Positions 25,229-33,339 of a stretch of 35,368 bases of DNA are shown here, one piece after another. A model generated the notes under the pieces. That model was not told the DNA's origin. It was given only the letters and a program-made list of their open reading frames with translations, and ran no database searches. Origin of the DNA: CAZCZZ01 sp964503335 (GTDB lineage Bacteria; Verrucomicrobiota; Kiritimatiellia; CAIVKH01); NCBI GenBank assembly GCA_964503335.1, contig CAZCZZ010000043.1, positions 1 through 35,368 on the forward strand, in the 5' to 3' direction. The position numbers were made by a program, and so were the translations under genes. Positions within the stretch are counted from its first letter, which is position 1. Each line of letters opens with the position of its first letter.

Positions 25229-26181
25229 AATCCATTTCCATCGTGGTTCCTGTCTACTTTAACTCCGCAACGCTGCCGACGCTCGTGTCGCGCGTGGAAG
25301 CTGCGCTTAAGGGACGCTTCAAGCCGGATGAGATTGATATCGTGCTGGTCGATGACGGCTCAGGCGACGATTCGTTCAAGGTCATACGTGAACTCACCGC
25401 AAAGCATCCTTCTGTTGTCGGCGTCCGTCTTTCGCGCAACTTCGGGAGCAACTGTGCCATTCTTGCCGGTTTGACTTACGCGACGGGACGAGCAGCGTGC
25501 GTGCTTAGCGCCGATCTCCAGGATCCACCTGAGTTCATTCCCGAGTTGATCTCCGCGTGGGAGGCGGGCTCCCAGGTGGTTGTGGCTGCGCGGAAATCGC
25601 GAAAGGATCCGTTTCTTTCCAAACTGGTGGCGAATTTCACGAACCGCCTTTTCCGTCGCTTCGTCTTCAAGGACTACCCTCCGCAGGGGTTCGATTTTAT
25701 GCTCATCGACAGGGCTGTTATCGACATCCTGACCAAGCTGATGGAGAAGAACTCCTACATCTTCGGCCAGGCCTTGTGGGTTGGTTTTCGGCGAAGCGTA
25801 ATCTATTACGACCGCGAAGAGCGCGAGCACGGGCGCTCGCGCTGGACGCTGGCGAAGAAGTGCAAGTACTTCGTCGATATCTTCACGGCGTTTTCCTATC
25901 TGCCCCTGCGCGCTTCGTCGCTGCTGGGTTTTCTGCTCGCTGCATCCGGGTTCCTTTATGCGGCGTTTATTGCCGTGCTGCGGTGGCAGGGTGGGGTGCC
26001 CGTGCCGGGATGGTCTGCGCTGACGATCATTGTGCTGCTGGCTTCCGGGTTCCAACTCATCATCCTGGGAATTCTCGGCGAGTACGTCTGGCGCACGCTT
26101 GACGAAGTCCGTCGCCGCCCTCCGTTCATCGTGGCGGAGAACACGCGGTCGACGAGTGAGGATGTTGCAAATCGTCCCTGA
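25225..26181 (+). CDS. GT2 polyprenyl-phosphate glycosyltransferase (DPM1/GtrB/ArnC-like)
   Basis: 318 residues. A cytoplasmic GT-A domain has VPVYFNSATLP, VDDGSGDDS (Asp43-Asp44), LSADLQDPPE and QGFDFMLIDR, then RSRWTLAKKCKYFVDIFTAFS. Two C-terminal membrane segments (about 230-255 and 265-290) end in EYVWRTLDEVRRRP. This layout is that of enzymes making undecaprenyl-phosphate sugars as donors for periplasmic GT-C transferases. Two GT-C genes lie in this locus (19763 and 27142), so it may supply one of them. It overlaps the aminotransferase by 4 bases. Confidence 0.92.
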   Translation: MKSISIVVPVYFNSATLPTLVSRVEAALKGRFKPDEIDIVLVDDGSGDDSFKVIRELTAKHPSVVGVRLSRNFGSNCAILAGLTYATGRAACVLSADLQDPPEFIPELISAWEAGSQVVVAARKSRKDPFLSKLVANFTNRLFRRFVFKDYPPQGFDFMLIDRAVIDILTKLMEKNSYIFGQALWVGFRRSVIYYDREEREHGRSRWTLAKKCKYFVDIFTAFSYLPLRASSLLGFLLAASGFLYAAFIAVLRWQGGVPVPGWSALTIIVLLASGFQLIILGILGEYVWRTLDEVRRRPPFIVAENTRSTSEDVANRP

Positions 26182-26192
26182 GCTGGCTGCGC

Positions 26193-27134
26193 GTGATGAA
26201 TGATCGGCCTCAACTGCCCCTCGTCTCCGCCTGCATCGGCGCGTACAACCGCGAGGGATACATACGAGAGACGATCGATAGCGTTCTTGCGCAGACGTAT
26301 CCGAATATCGAAGTCGTCGTGGTGGACGATGCGTCGACGGATGGAACGGTCGATGTCGTTGCATCCTATGGCGACCGCGTGCGCCTGATCCGGCGCGATA
26401 CCAATTCCGGAATCTGCCCTGTCACACGGAACCAGGCGACTCGCGCAGCGAAGGGCGCGTACATTGCGTATCTCGATTCAGACGATGCATGGTTCCCCAC
26501 CAAGATCGAGAAGCAGGTCGAGTTCATGGAGAGCCATCCCGCGATACCTGTCTGCCACACGTATGCGGAGCTTATCGACGCCGAATCGCGTCCTTATGGC
26601 ATCAGGCATGAAGGAAGGCTGGCGGCGACAAGCAACCTGTTCCGGTCACTTCTGGACCACTGCTGGGTGACCATCAGCTCGGTCATGGTGCGGGCGGACA
26701 TCTTTGGCCGCGTCGGTGGATACTTCACGGAGGATCGGCGTTACGGCATCTGGGGTGAGGAGCATGAGTTCCTGCTTCGCGTCTCCCGCCAGTTCGAGAT
26801 CGGTCTCGTGTCCGAGGTGCTCGCGAAATACCGCAGGCATCCCGACAACATCGCCTCGGGCAACTGGAAGTGCACGCCGGAGTCTGTTCCGTTCAACAAG
26901 ATGATCATTGATCGCCGCGATATCTGGGAAGGCGTTGCCTCGCGCGCCGAGGTTGTTGAGGCATTTGTGGCAAACTGCCACGCAAACGCCGAGCACTGGT
27001 TCTATCAGGGTTACGGTTCCCGCTGCATGTGGTTTGCCACCGAGGCACTCAAAGTTAAGCCCAACGACCCGCGCGCCTGGCGCGATCTCGGTAGAGGACT
27101 GCTGCGAGCGACGCTTCCCCGCCGCGACAAGTAG
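26193..27134 (+). CDS. GT2 family glycosyltransferase
   Basis: About 313 residues. The GT-A fold has ACIGAYNREGYIRETIDSVL, VVVVDDASTDGT and YLDSDDAWFPTKIEKQ (DXD-like), then an acceptor region with GIWGEEHEFLLRVS and LAKYRRHPDN. No membrane segment is seen, so it is a cytoplasmic enzyme adding a sugar to the lipid-linked repeat unit; donor and linkage are unknown. GTG 26193 is followed directly by ATG 26196, and either can start. The spacer to the upstream gene is 11 bases. Confidence 0.9.
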   Translation: MMNDRPQLPLVSACIGAYNREGYIRETIDSVLAQTYPNIEVVVVDDASTDGTVDVVASYGDRVRLIRRDTNSGICPVTRNQATRAAKGAYIAYLDSDDAWFPTKIEKQVEFMESHPAIPVCHTYAELIDAESRPYGIRHEGRLAATSNLFRSLLDHCWVTISSVMVRADIFGRVGGYFTEDRRYGIWGEEHEFLLRVSRQFEIGLVSEVLAKYRRHPDNIASGNWKCTPESVPFNKMIIDRRDIWEGVASRAEVVEAFVANCHANAEHWFYQGYGSRCMWFATEALKVKPNDPRAWRDLGRGLLRATLPRRDK

Positions 27135-27141
27135 TTCGCCC

Positions 27142-28788
27142 ATGACGGACAAGAATTACAGTCGGTCTGCTGTGCGCTATCTCATCCTGGCGGTGCTGAC
27201 CTCGTTTCTGGTCGTGCTAAACATCAAACTGCGATGGGAGGACGGCGACGAGGGTCGGTACGTGGTGCTCGCGCAAGCTGTCGCGCAGGGGGCGGGGCAG
27301 ACGAATATCCAGCTGCCGGAACCCACGCCGGAAGGCATCGTTCCACCGGGCTACCTGTATGCCCTTGCCGGCACGATGAAGTTGGCCGGTCTTGACAACA
27401 TCGTAGCGCTCTTCTGGCTGTCCGCCATTTTCTATGTCGTGTTTGTCCTGCTTTATCACGCGTGGCTCCGGCGCGAGGAGGGCTTGCACGACGCGATGAA
27501 GTGGTGTGTCTTCCTCATCGGCGGTTTCTCGGTGTTCAACCTTTCGTACGGGTGGCGCATCCACACGGAAGCGATGTACTTCGCCACCACCGCGGCGGCA
27601 CTGTTCTTCTCGGCAGTCCATGCGACAAAGGGCGGCCTGGCGTTCGCCGCGTGCGTGGGCATCGCCACGGCAGTCAGCGCGCTTACGCGCCCCGTGGGCA
27701 TCGTCCTCATCCCGGCGGTGACGGGCTACATGCTCCTGCAGCGGCGCTGGCGTGATGCTGCGTGCTGCGTTGTGATGATCGTGGTCTGCTACCTCCCGAC
27801 GGTGTTCCGCTCCTACGACATCTTCGGCGTGCCGATCGCCTACCTGTCCATGTACGGCGAGAAACAGGGCGCAGGGCTGGCCGATACGATCAAGACCGTC
27901 TTTGTGTTTCTTCCCTACTACTTCTTTGATGCGCTTCCGCGTCACATGTTCTACTACCTCTTCGACGGGGACTGCCTGCTCTGCAAGGCGGGAATTGGTT
28001 TCCTTGCGAAGCCCGCGTGCTACGCCATGGCCGTCCTGATTGCGGTCGGCTTCTTCTCGCGCTTGCGCAAACCGACCGCGGTCGAGTTGTACTGGGCGCT
28101 CTACTGGCCGCTCATCAGCACATTCAACCAGCCGAATTACATCAGCCGCGGCATCCACCTGTTCCAGGAACGCTACGTTCTGCCGATGATCCCTCTGGCC
28201 GCGTGGTATCTCGGGCTCGGGATCAGCGTGGTTTCGGGCGTGTTGTTCCAGCGAAATCCCGCGCGCGCACGGGCAGTTTCGCTGACCCTGATGGCGGGAA
28301 TGGCTGCGTATGTGATGGTGACAGCGGTTGCCGCGGGGTGGGTGCGGACGAAGAAGGAGATGGAACTTGCGGGACAGCATCCCTGGTCACCCGCACGGCA
28401 CTTTGTAACCGGCGACTATTACGATTCGACATGGGCCCGGTACGTCGAGGCGGCGCTGTGGATCGGCAGCAACACGCCTCCGGACAGTGTCGTCGTATGC
28501 CGCCACTCGTTTCACCTCTACTTGATGGCCGGACGGAAGTCGGTTCGATACGATGGCGTGGAGATTCCAAATCAGGACGCATGGCAGATTATCGAAGGGC
28601 AGGCGAAGTTCGGACCCGTGTATGTGATCCAGGATGCATTTCCTGAAAAATCCGGGTATGGATACGACCGCGTGACCATGCTGGATCCTGTCCTCCATGG
28701 CGCGAAGGACCGATTTGAGTTGGCGTTCCAAACGCCTGAACCGGTGACAAAGGTCTGGAAACTGAGGGTCTCACCGCCGAACGGGTGA
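27142..28788 (+). CDS. GT-C type membrane glycosyltransferase 2
   Basis: 548 residues from ATG 27142, seven bases after the GT2 stop. The first membrane segment is followed by LRWEDGDEGRYVVLAQAVAQG, an acidic cluster (Glu33, Asp34, Asp36, Glu37) at the GT-C catalytic position. About ten further membrane segments and a C-terminal soluble domain (about 420-548) are seen. The VPPGYLYALAGTMKLAG segment resembles ArnT/PMT-like proteins. It probably transfers a sugar from a polyprenyl-phosphate donor in the periplasm. The end overlaps the rfbG start by GTGA. Confidence 0.83.
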   Translation: MTDKNYSRSAVRYLILAVLTSFLVVLNIKLRWEDGDEGRYVVLAQAVAQGAGQTNIQLPEPTPEGIVPPGYLYALAGTMKLAGLDNIVALFWLSAIFYVVFVLLYHAWLRREEGLHDAMKWCVFLIGGFSVFNLSYGWRIHTEAMYFATTAAALFFSAVHATKGGLAFAACVGIATAVSALTRPVGIVLIPAVTGYMLLQRRWRDAACCVVMIVVCYLPTVFRSYDIFGVPIAYLSMYGEKQGAGLADTIKTVFVFLPYYFFDALPRHMFYYLFDGDCLLCKAGIGFLAKPACYAMAVLIAVGFFSRLRKPTAVELYWALYWPLISTFNQPNYISRGIHLFQERYVLPMIPLAAWYLGLGISVVSGVLFQRNPARARAVSLTLMAGMAAYVMVTAVAAGWVRTKKEMELAGQHPWSPARHFVTGDYYDSTWARYVEAALWIGSNTPPDSVVVCRHSFHLYLMAGRKSVRYDGVEIPNQDAWQIIEGQAKFGPVYVIQDAFPEKSGYGYDRVTMLDPVLHGAKDRFELAFQTPEPVTKVWKLRVSPPNG

Positions 28789-29912
28789 GAAATGATATGA
28801 AAGTGCTGAAGCAGATCCATACCGCGAAGCCCTTGGGCGATGCCTACAAGGGCCGGCGGGTTTTTCTCACCGGTGCCACCGGATTCAAGGGAAGCTGGCT
28901 GGCCTGGTGGTTGACGCAAATCGGCGCGGAGGTTCATGGCTACAGCCTTGCGCCGGAACAGAAACTGGGACCGTATGTCCGCGGCGAACTGCAGAAAGTC
29001 ATGCGACACGACACGGAAGACATCCGGGACTCGGCTGCTCTGGAGCGGGCGGTGAGGTTGGCGCGCGCGGATTTCGTCTTCCACCTTGCCGCGCAGCCCA
29101 TCGTTCGCGCGTCGTACAAAAACCCCGCCGAAACGTTTGCCACCAATGTGATGGGAACGGTGCACCTGCTTGAGGCGGTCAGGAAAGCCGGACGCCCCTG
29201 CGCGGTCGTCGTGGTGACCAGTGACAAGTGTTACGAGAACAAGGAATGGGATTACAGCTATCGCGAGAATGATGCGATGGGAGGCTTCGATCCGTACAGC
29301 GCGTCGAAAGGTTGCGCGGAACTGGTGACGGCCAGTCTGCGCCGCGCGATGCTTGCGCCGCTCGGCATCCAGGTTGCGACTGCCCGGGCCGGAAATGTGA
29401 TCGGACCCGGCGACTGGGCCGCTGACCGGATTGTTCCGGATGCAATTCGTGCCTTCCACGCGGGCAAGTCGCTGCTTGTGAGAAATCCCTCCGCCGTACG
29501 ACCATGGCAGCATGTGCTGGAACCCCTTGCCGGTTATCTCACGCTTGGAGCCAGCCTTGCGTCGAAGAACGGACCCGGGTATGCCGAGGGATGGAATTTC
29601 GGGCCCGGGGCAGATGGTCCTCAACCTGTCGGACGGCTTGTCGACGAGCTGGCGAGGACGTGGGGCGGGGCAGCGTGGCATGCTCCGCAGCTCAAGGGAC
29701 AGCCGCACGAAGCGGGCCTGCTGCGCCTGAACATCGAGAAGAGTCTGGCCCGCCTGACTTGGCGGCCCGTGTGGAACTTCCGCCAGACCGTCACACACAC
29801 CGTAAGGGGCTATCGCTCGTTTCTCGACGCGTCGAAAGATGCGAGGGCTATTCGCGCCATCATGGACGCGGAGATCAAGGCGTATGAGCGAGACGCGGCC
29901 AAGCTGAATTAG
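28785..29912 (+). CDS. rfbG: CDP-glucose 4,6-dehydratase
   Basis: 375 residues. Rossmann motif TGATGFKGSWLAWWL (29-43), HLAAQPIVRASYKNP, the RfbG-type VVVTSDKCYENKEW and catalytic Tyr171-Ser-Ala-Ser-Lys175 are present, as are ARAGNVIGPGDWAADRIVPD and RPWQHVLEPL. Reaction: CDP-glucose to CDP-4-keto-6-deoxyglucose, in the cytoplasm with bound NAD. The substrate is made by the next gene (rfbF). The start is GTG 28785 (GTGA overlap with the GT-C gene); ATG 28797 is an alternative that removes four residues. Confidence 0.95.
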   Translation: MRNDMKVLKQIHTAKPLGDAYKGRRVFLTGATGFKGSWLAWWLTQIGAEVHGYSLAPEQKLGPYVRGELQKVMRHDTEDIRDSAALERAVRLARADFVFHLAAQPIVRASYKNPAETFATNVMGTVHLLEAVRKAGRPCAVVVVTSDKCYENKEWDYSYRENDAMGGFDPYSASKGCAELVTASLRRAMLAPLGIQVATARAGNVIGPGDWAADRIVPDAIRAFHAGKSLLVRNPSAVRPWQHVLEPLAGYLTLGASLASKNGPGYAEGWNFGPGADGPQPVGRLVDELARTWGGAAWHAPQLKGQPHEAGLLRLNIEKSLARLTWRPVWNFRQTVTHTVRGYRSFLDASKDARAIRAIMDAEIKAYERDAAKLN

Positions 29913-29924
29913 GAGTCCATTGCT

Positions 29925-30755
29925 ATGAGTCGGTCGAAAGCCAAGCGTTCCCCAACACGAAGCATCACGCCCGCGGATATACCGGTTGTGATTTTTGCCG
30001 GTGGTCGCGGCACACGCCTGATGGAGGAGACGCAACTGATTCCGAAGCCGATGGTGACGATTGGCGGCATGCCGATCCTGCTTCACATCATGCGTTACTA
30101 CAGCACCTATGGGTTCAGGAAGTTCATCATATGCCTCGGCTACAAGGGGTCGGTCATCAAGAACTACTTCCTCGACCTGCCGAAACATATGCAGAGCCTG
30201 GTGATCAATGTCGGATCGGGCCGCAGCGAATTTCATCGCGCGGAGATCAGCGACTGGACCATCAGCCTGATCGAGACGGGCGAGAACAGCCTGACGGGGA
30301 CGCGCCTTCGCAAGGTAGCGCAATACATCGATGCCCCGCATTTCTGCCTGACGTATGGCGATGGTGTGGGAACGATCGACCTCGACAAAGAGCTCGCGTT
30401 TCATCTCAAGCACGGTCGCCTTGGCACGGTATCCGCAGTGCATCCGCCATCCCGTTTCGGCCGGTTGGAGATCAGCGGAAGCGGAGTCGTGACGTCCTTC
30501 CGTGAGAAGGAAATGCTTCCAAACGATCACATCAACGGTGGCTTCTTCATGTTCCGCAAGGAGTTCCTGAAGCGTCTCCCGAAGAACGAAAATGTGAGCC
30601 TGGAGGCGGAACCCCTCGTGCAATTGGCTGAAGATGGTGAATTGTCCGCGTACCGGCACGAGGGCTTCTGGATGTGCATGGACACGTTGCGTGACCGCGA
30701 GACGCTGGAACAGCTTGTGGACTCCGGCAATGCGCCGTGGATGCGCTGGAAATGA
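29925..30755 (+). CDS. rfbF: Glucose-1-phosphate cytidylyltransferase
   Basis: 276 residues. IFAGGRGTRLMEETQLIPKPMV (written in part: GGRGTRL at 26-32, Lys41) is the nucleotidyltransferase signature. YGDGVGTIDL and FREKEMLPNDHINGGFF are typical of RfbF. Reaction: glucose-1-phosphate plus CTP to CDP-glucose. It has a basic N-terminal extension of about 18 residues (SRSKAKRSPTRSITPAD) relative to common RfbF proteins. AGGAG overlaps the rfbG stop and serves as ribosome-binding site. It comes after rfbG, the reverse of the common F-G order. Confidence 0.95.
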   Translation: MSRSKAKRSPTRSITPADIPVVIFAGGRGTRLMEETQLIPKPMVTIGGMPILLHIMRYYSTYGFRKFIICLGYKGSVIKNYFLDLPKHMQSLVINVGSGRSEFHRAEISDWTISLIETGENSLTGTRLRKVAQYIDAPHFCLTYGDGVGTIDLDKELAFHLKHGRLGTVSAVHPPSRFGRLEISGSGVVTSFREKEMLPNDHINGGFFMFRKEFLKRLPKNENVSLEAEPLVQLAEDGELSAYRHEGFWMCMDTLRDRETLEQLVDSGNAPWMRWK

Positions 30756-31606
30756 CGATTGCGGTCACGGGATCGTCGGGTTTCATCGGCGGTCATCTTG
30801 TTGCGGAACTCGAAAAGGCGGGATCGGAGACCTTCGCCATTCCACGCGACCTGCTGTATCAGCCCGAAAAACTGTCCGAAGCCCTTCACGCGAAGAAAGT
30901 GAAATCGATGGTCCACCTCGCATGGTCGGTCGCGAGAACAGCGCGGCAGGATGATGAGCAGGCGGAATGTGTCCGACTGAATGAAGTCGTGCTTGAGGCC
31001 GCCGGGCGGGCCGGGGTTGCAAGGGTGCTGTCGTTGGGAACGGCCGACGAGTTCGGGAGCAGGGGCGGCGTGCTTCGTCCGGAAGATGCGGCGGCTGGAA
31101 CGTTGAGCGCATACGGCATCGGGAAATCCAAAGCTCGCGAGGCCGGCCGTGCGTGGGCGAGTGGAGGGAATCGCTCTTTCCTGTGGCTCAGGCCCTTTTC
31201 GGTTTACGGTCCAGGACAGCAGGGAACGATGGCGATTCCCTATGCCATAGCATGTGCGCGGAATCGGAAAGACGCGGAGTTTTCCGACGCATTACAGCAG
31301 CGGGATTTTATTATCGTGTCGGATGTCGTGTCGGCTGTCGTCTGCGCCCTGAAGTCCAAGCTCACTGGATTCCACGTGTTCAATGTAGGCACGGGGACAG
31401 GTGTTTCGCTGCGGGATGTGCTGGAACTTATTGCGAGCCACTTCGGGGCGACGGAGTGCTTCCACTTCGGGCGGAAAGCGCGACGACCGGGTGAGCCGGA
31501 TCTGCTGATCGCCGACATCGCCGACACGACGCGCCTTCTGGGATGGTCGCCCCGGATCGCCTGGCGCGATGGCATTGAACTCACCTGCAGGCACGCCGCA
31601 GGATAG
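30752..31606 (+). CDS. NAD-dependent sugar epimerase/reductase (SDR) acting after RfbG
   Basis: 284 residues from ATG 30752 (ATGA overlap with rfbF). TGSSGFIGG (6-14), VHLAWSVARTA and catalytic Tyr121-Gly-Ile-Gly-Lys125 are present, then RPFSVYGPGQQGTMA and FNVGTGTGVSLRDVLELI. Its position directly after rfbG and rfbF suggests it reduces or epimerises the CDP-4-keto-6-deoxy sugar, as RfbS/RfbJ-like enzymes do. The exact product is not predictable. GTG 30737 in the same frame is a less likely start. Confidence 0.88.
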   Translation: MTIAVTGSSGFIGGHLVAELEKAGSETFAIPRDLLYQPEKLSEALHAKKVKSMVHLAWSVARTARQDDEQAECVRLNEVVLEAAGRAGVARVLSLGTADEFGSRGGVLRPEDAAAGTLSAYGIGKSKAREAGRAWASGGNRSFLWLRPFSVYGPGQQGTMAIPYAIACARNRKDAEFSDALQQRDFIIVSDVVSAVVCALKSKLTGFHVFNVGTGTGVSLRDVLELIASHFGATECFHFGRKARRPGEPDLLIADIADTTRLLGWSPRIAWRDGIELTCRHAAG

Positions 31607-31627
31607 ACCCTTTCGGGAAGAAGCACG

Positions 31628-31819
31628 ATGAAGTCAGAACACCAGTCCGTTTCCACGTCCAAACCGCTGCTGATGATCCTCACGAGTCACCGGCTTGACT
31701 GCCTCAAGATTGCCATGGAGTTACTGTTCAAGTCGGACAATCTTCAGGAGTTCGAGCGGGTGGTTTTCCTCCTGAACGGCGTGAGTGGCGCACATCTGGA
31801 GTACGTGAAGCGCATCATG
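31628..31819 (+). CDS. Probable glycosyltransferase, N-terminal fragment (cut by gap)
   Basis: 64 visible residues, with GGGAAGAAG as ribosome-binding site. KPLLMILTSHRLDCLKIAMELL followed by FERVVFLLNGVSGAHLEYV resembles the first beta-alpha-beta unit of a GT-A glycosyltransferase, but the catalytic acidic residues are not in the visible part. It follows the CDP-sugar genes by 21 bases in the same direction, so it may use that sugar. The rest is lost in the N block at 31820. Confidence 0.55.
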
Positions 31820-31919
31820 NNNNNNNNNNNNNNNNNNNNNNNNNNNNNNNNNNNNNNNNNNNNNNNNNNNNNNNNNNNNNNNNNNNNNNNNNNNNNNNNN
31901 NNNNNNNNNNNNNNNNNNN
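31820..31919. other. Assembly gap (100 N)
   Basis: Exactly 100 N between two genes that converge on it (plus-strand glycosyltransferase and minus-strand flavoprotein). A normal glycosyltransferase would need about 600 more bases, so the true gap is almost certainly longer, and the relative orientation of the flanks rests on scaffolding. Confidence 0.99.
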
Positions 31920-33250
31920 TCCTCTTCGCCGAGGAGGATGCGGTTCGCGGCTTCGACGCCCTGCATGATCGAGTGGTCCATGTTCGCAACTTCGTATTTC
32001 CAGCCGCCGAACCGGCCGCGGCTGTAGATGTTCATTTCATGAAGCTTCGGAAGCACATCGTTGAGGATGGGGTCGCGGTCGACCGTGGGGATAGGGTAGC
32101 CGTAGTCGGCGACGATGAAGTTGGTGTGCGCATTCGCGAGGTCGATATCCACGAGTCCGATTTCGCGCAGGCCCTTGACCGTTTCGGCCGTCAGGTACTC
32201 GCGTGTGTAGTGCTTGTCCGGGGTGGCCGAGATCTCGCAGAGGAAGGAGCACCACTTCTCGGGATCGGGGACATGCGCCGGCGAGAAGATCGAAAACGGT
32301 GTGACGCGGTAGAAGATGCAGCGGTCCTCGGGGCAATAGACCCACGTCTTGTCTTCCAGGATCTTTGGAATCTTGAAATTGGGGGCCAGGCAGACCACGT
32401 AGACGCGCGTGTGCTTGAGTTGGGACGCGCGGCTGTGGATGGCCTTGTCGCCGATCATCGCGGTCAGCTTCACGATCGGCATGGTCGATATCAAGTGGTC
32501 GTATTTCTCGACCGTCCCGTCGGAGAACTCGGCGACCTTGTTCTTCGCGTCGAGCTTTACGAGCGATGTGGAGAGCTTGATGCATCCCTCCGGGAGCCTG
32601 CGCGCCATCTCGTTCCAGATGGCGCCCGTGCCGCCTGTCTTCGGGAACTGGAACGTGGAGTTCGGGCCCCAGGCCACGTCATCGCGACCTTCGGCGATGT
32701 TTCGAAGCACGCGCTCGACGTCCACCTTGGGAACCCGGTCGCCGAGCCAGGTGTGGTTCATCTGCGACGGGTCAACCGTCCAGATCTTCTTGTTGTAGGG
32801 AACCATGAAGTGCTTTGCGATGCCTTCGCCTGCAGTGGCGAGGATCCACTCCTTGAAGTTGGTGACCGGCGGCGTGGGGCCTTTGTGATCGCGGAGCTTG
32901 AGAAGTCCATCGACGCACTCCTGCCTCTCGTCATGCGGAAGGTGGCGGATGTTGTTCTGGAAGGGATAGGGGATGAAGGTCCCGTACTCGCGCACCCAGG
33001 ACATGCGGATGTGGTGATAGAAGCCGTCGGGCAGGAGGCTGTCCATCAGCTTGTCGACGTAGTGGTAATGCGAGTGGGCGACATGGACCGCGATGTCCCA
33101 GGTGAATCCCTTTTCGTCATAGAACGACGTGGCGAGGCCGCCGACGTGGTTGTTGGAGTCGTAGACTTTAAAATCCGTGTGGCCCAGTTCGTTCAGTCGA
33201 TGTGCCGCGCCGAGTCCGCAGGGCCCGGCGCCGATGATGACAATTCGCAT
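31920..33250 (-). CDS. FAD/NAD(P)-binding protein, UDP-galactopyranose-mutase-like (3' end at gap)
   Basis: 443 visible residues from ATG 33250. The N-terminal dinucleotide motif is VIIGAGPCGLGAAHRL, with YDSNNHVGGLATSF. IPYPFQNNIRHLP resembles the substrate loop of UGM-like enzymes. The end, GRFGGWKYEVANMDHSIMQGVEAA, is the second FAD-contact region, so only a few residues are missing. Relatives are common in polysaccharide loci. The reaction may be a UDP-pyranose/furanose mutase type or another flavin-dependent sugar step; I cannot decide. It is the only minus-strand gene in the plus-strand locus, divergent from the GT4 gene across 89 bases. Confidence 0.85.
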
Positions 33251-33312
33251 AGTTTCGATCCCCGTGGCCGCGTACTTAACTCGATTCCGCGGATGCCCGC
33301 AACGAAAGACTT

Positions 33313-33329
33313 GCCGCGCGCAGCGCGGC
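33313..33329 (+). repeat. Perfect GC-rich inverted repeat in the divergent spacer
   Basis: GCCGCGC-GCA-GCGCGGC: 7-bp perfect arms and a 3-base loop, ending 10 bases before ATG 33340. It lies in the 89-base spacer between divergent genes and could be a regulator site or an RNA hairpin covering the ribosome-binding region. No U-tract follows. Confidence 0.45.
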
Positions 33330-33339
33330 TCCGCCGCCG

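Noticed and set aside
28572..30659. A 695-residue minus-strand open frame
   Set aside because: It lies opposite rfbG, rfbF and the end of a GT-C gene, has no recognisable motif and is rich in Arg/His/Gly as expected of a shadow in GC-rich DNA. The same applies to the minus frames at 20594-21814 and 33193-34533.
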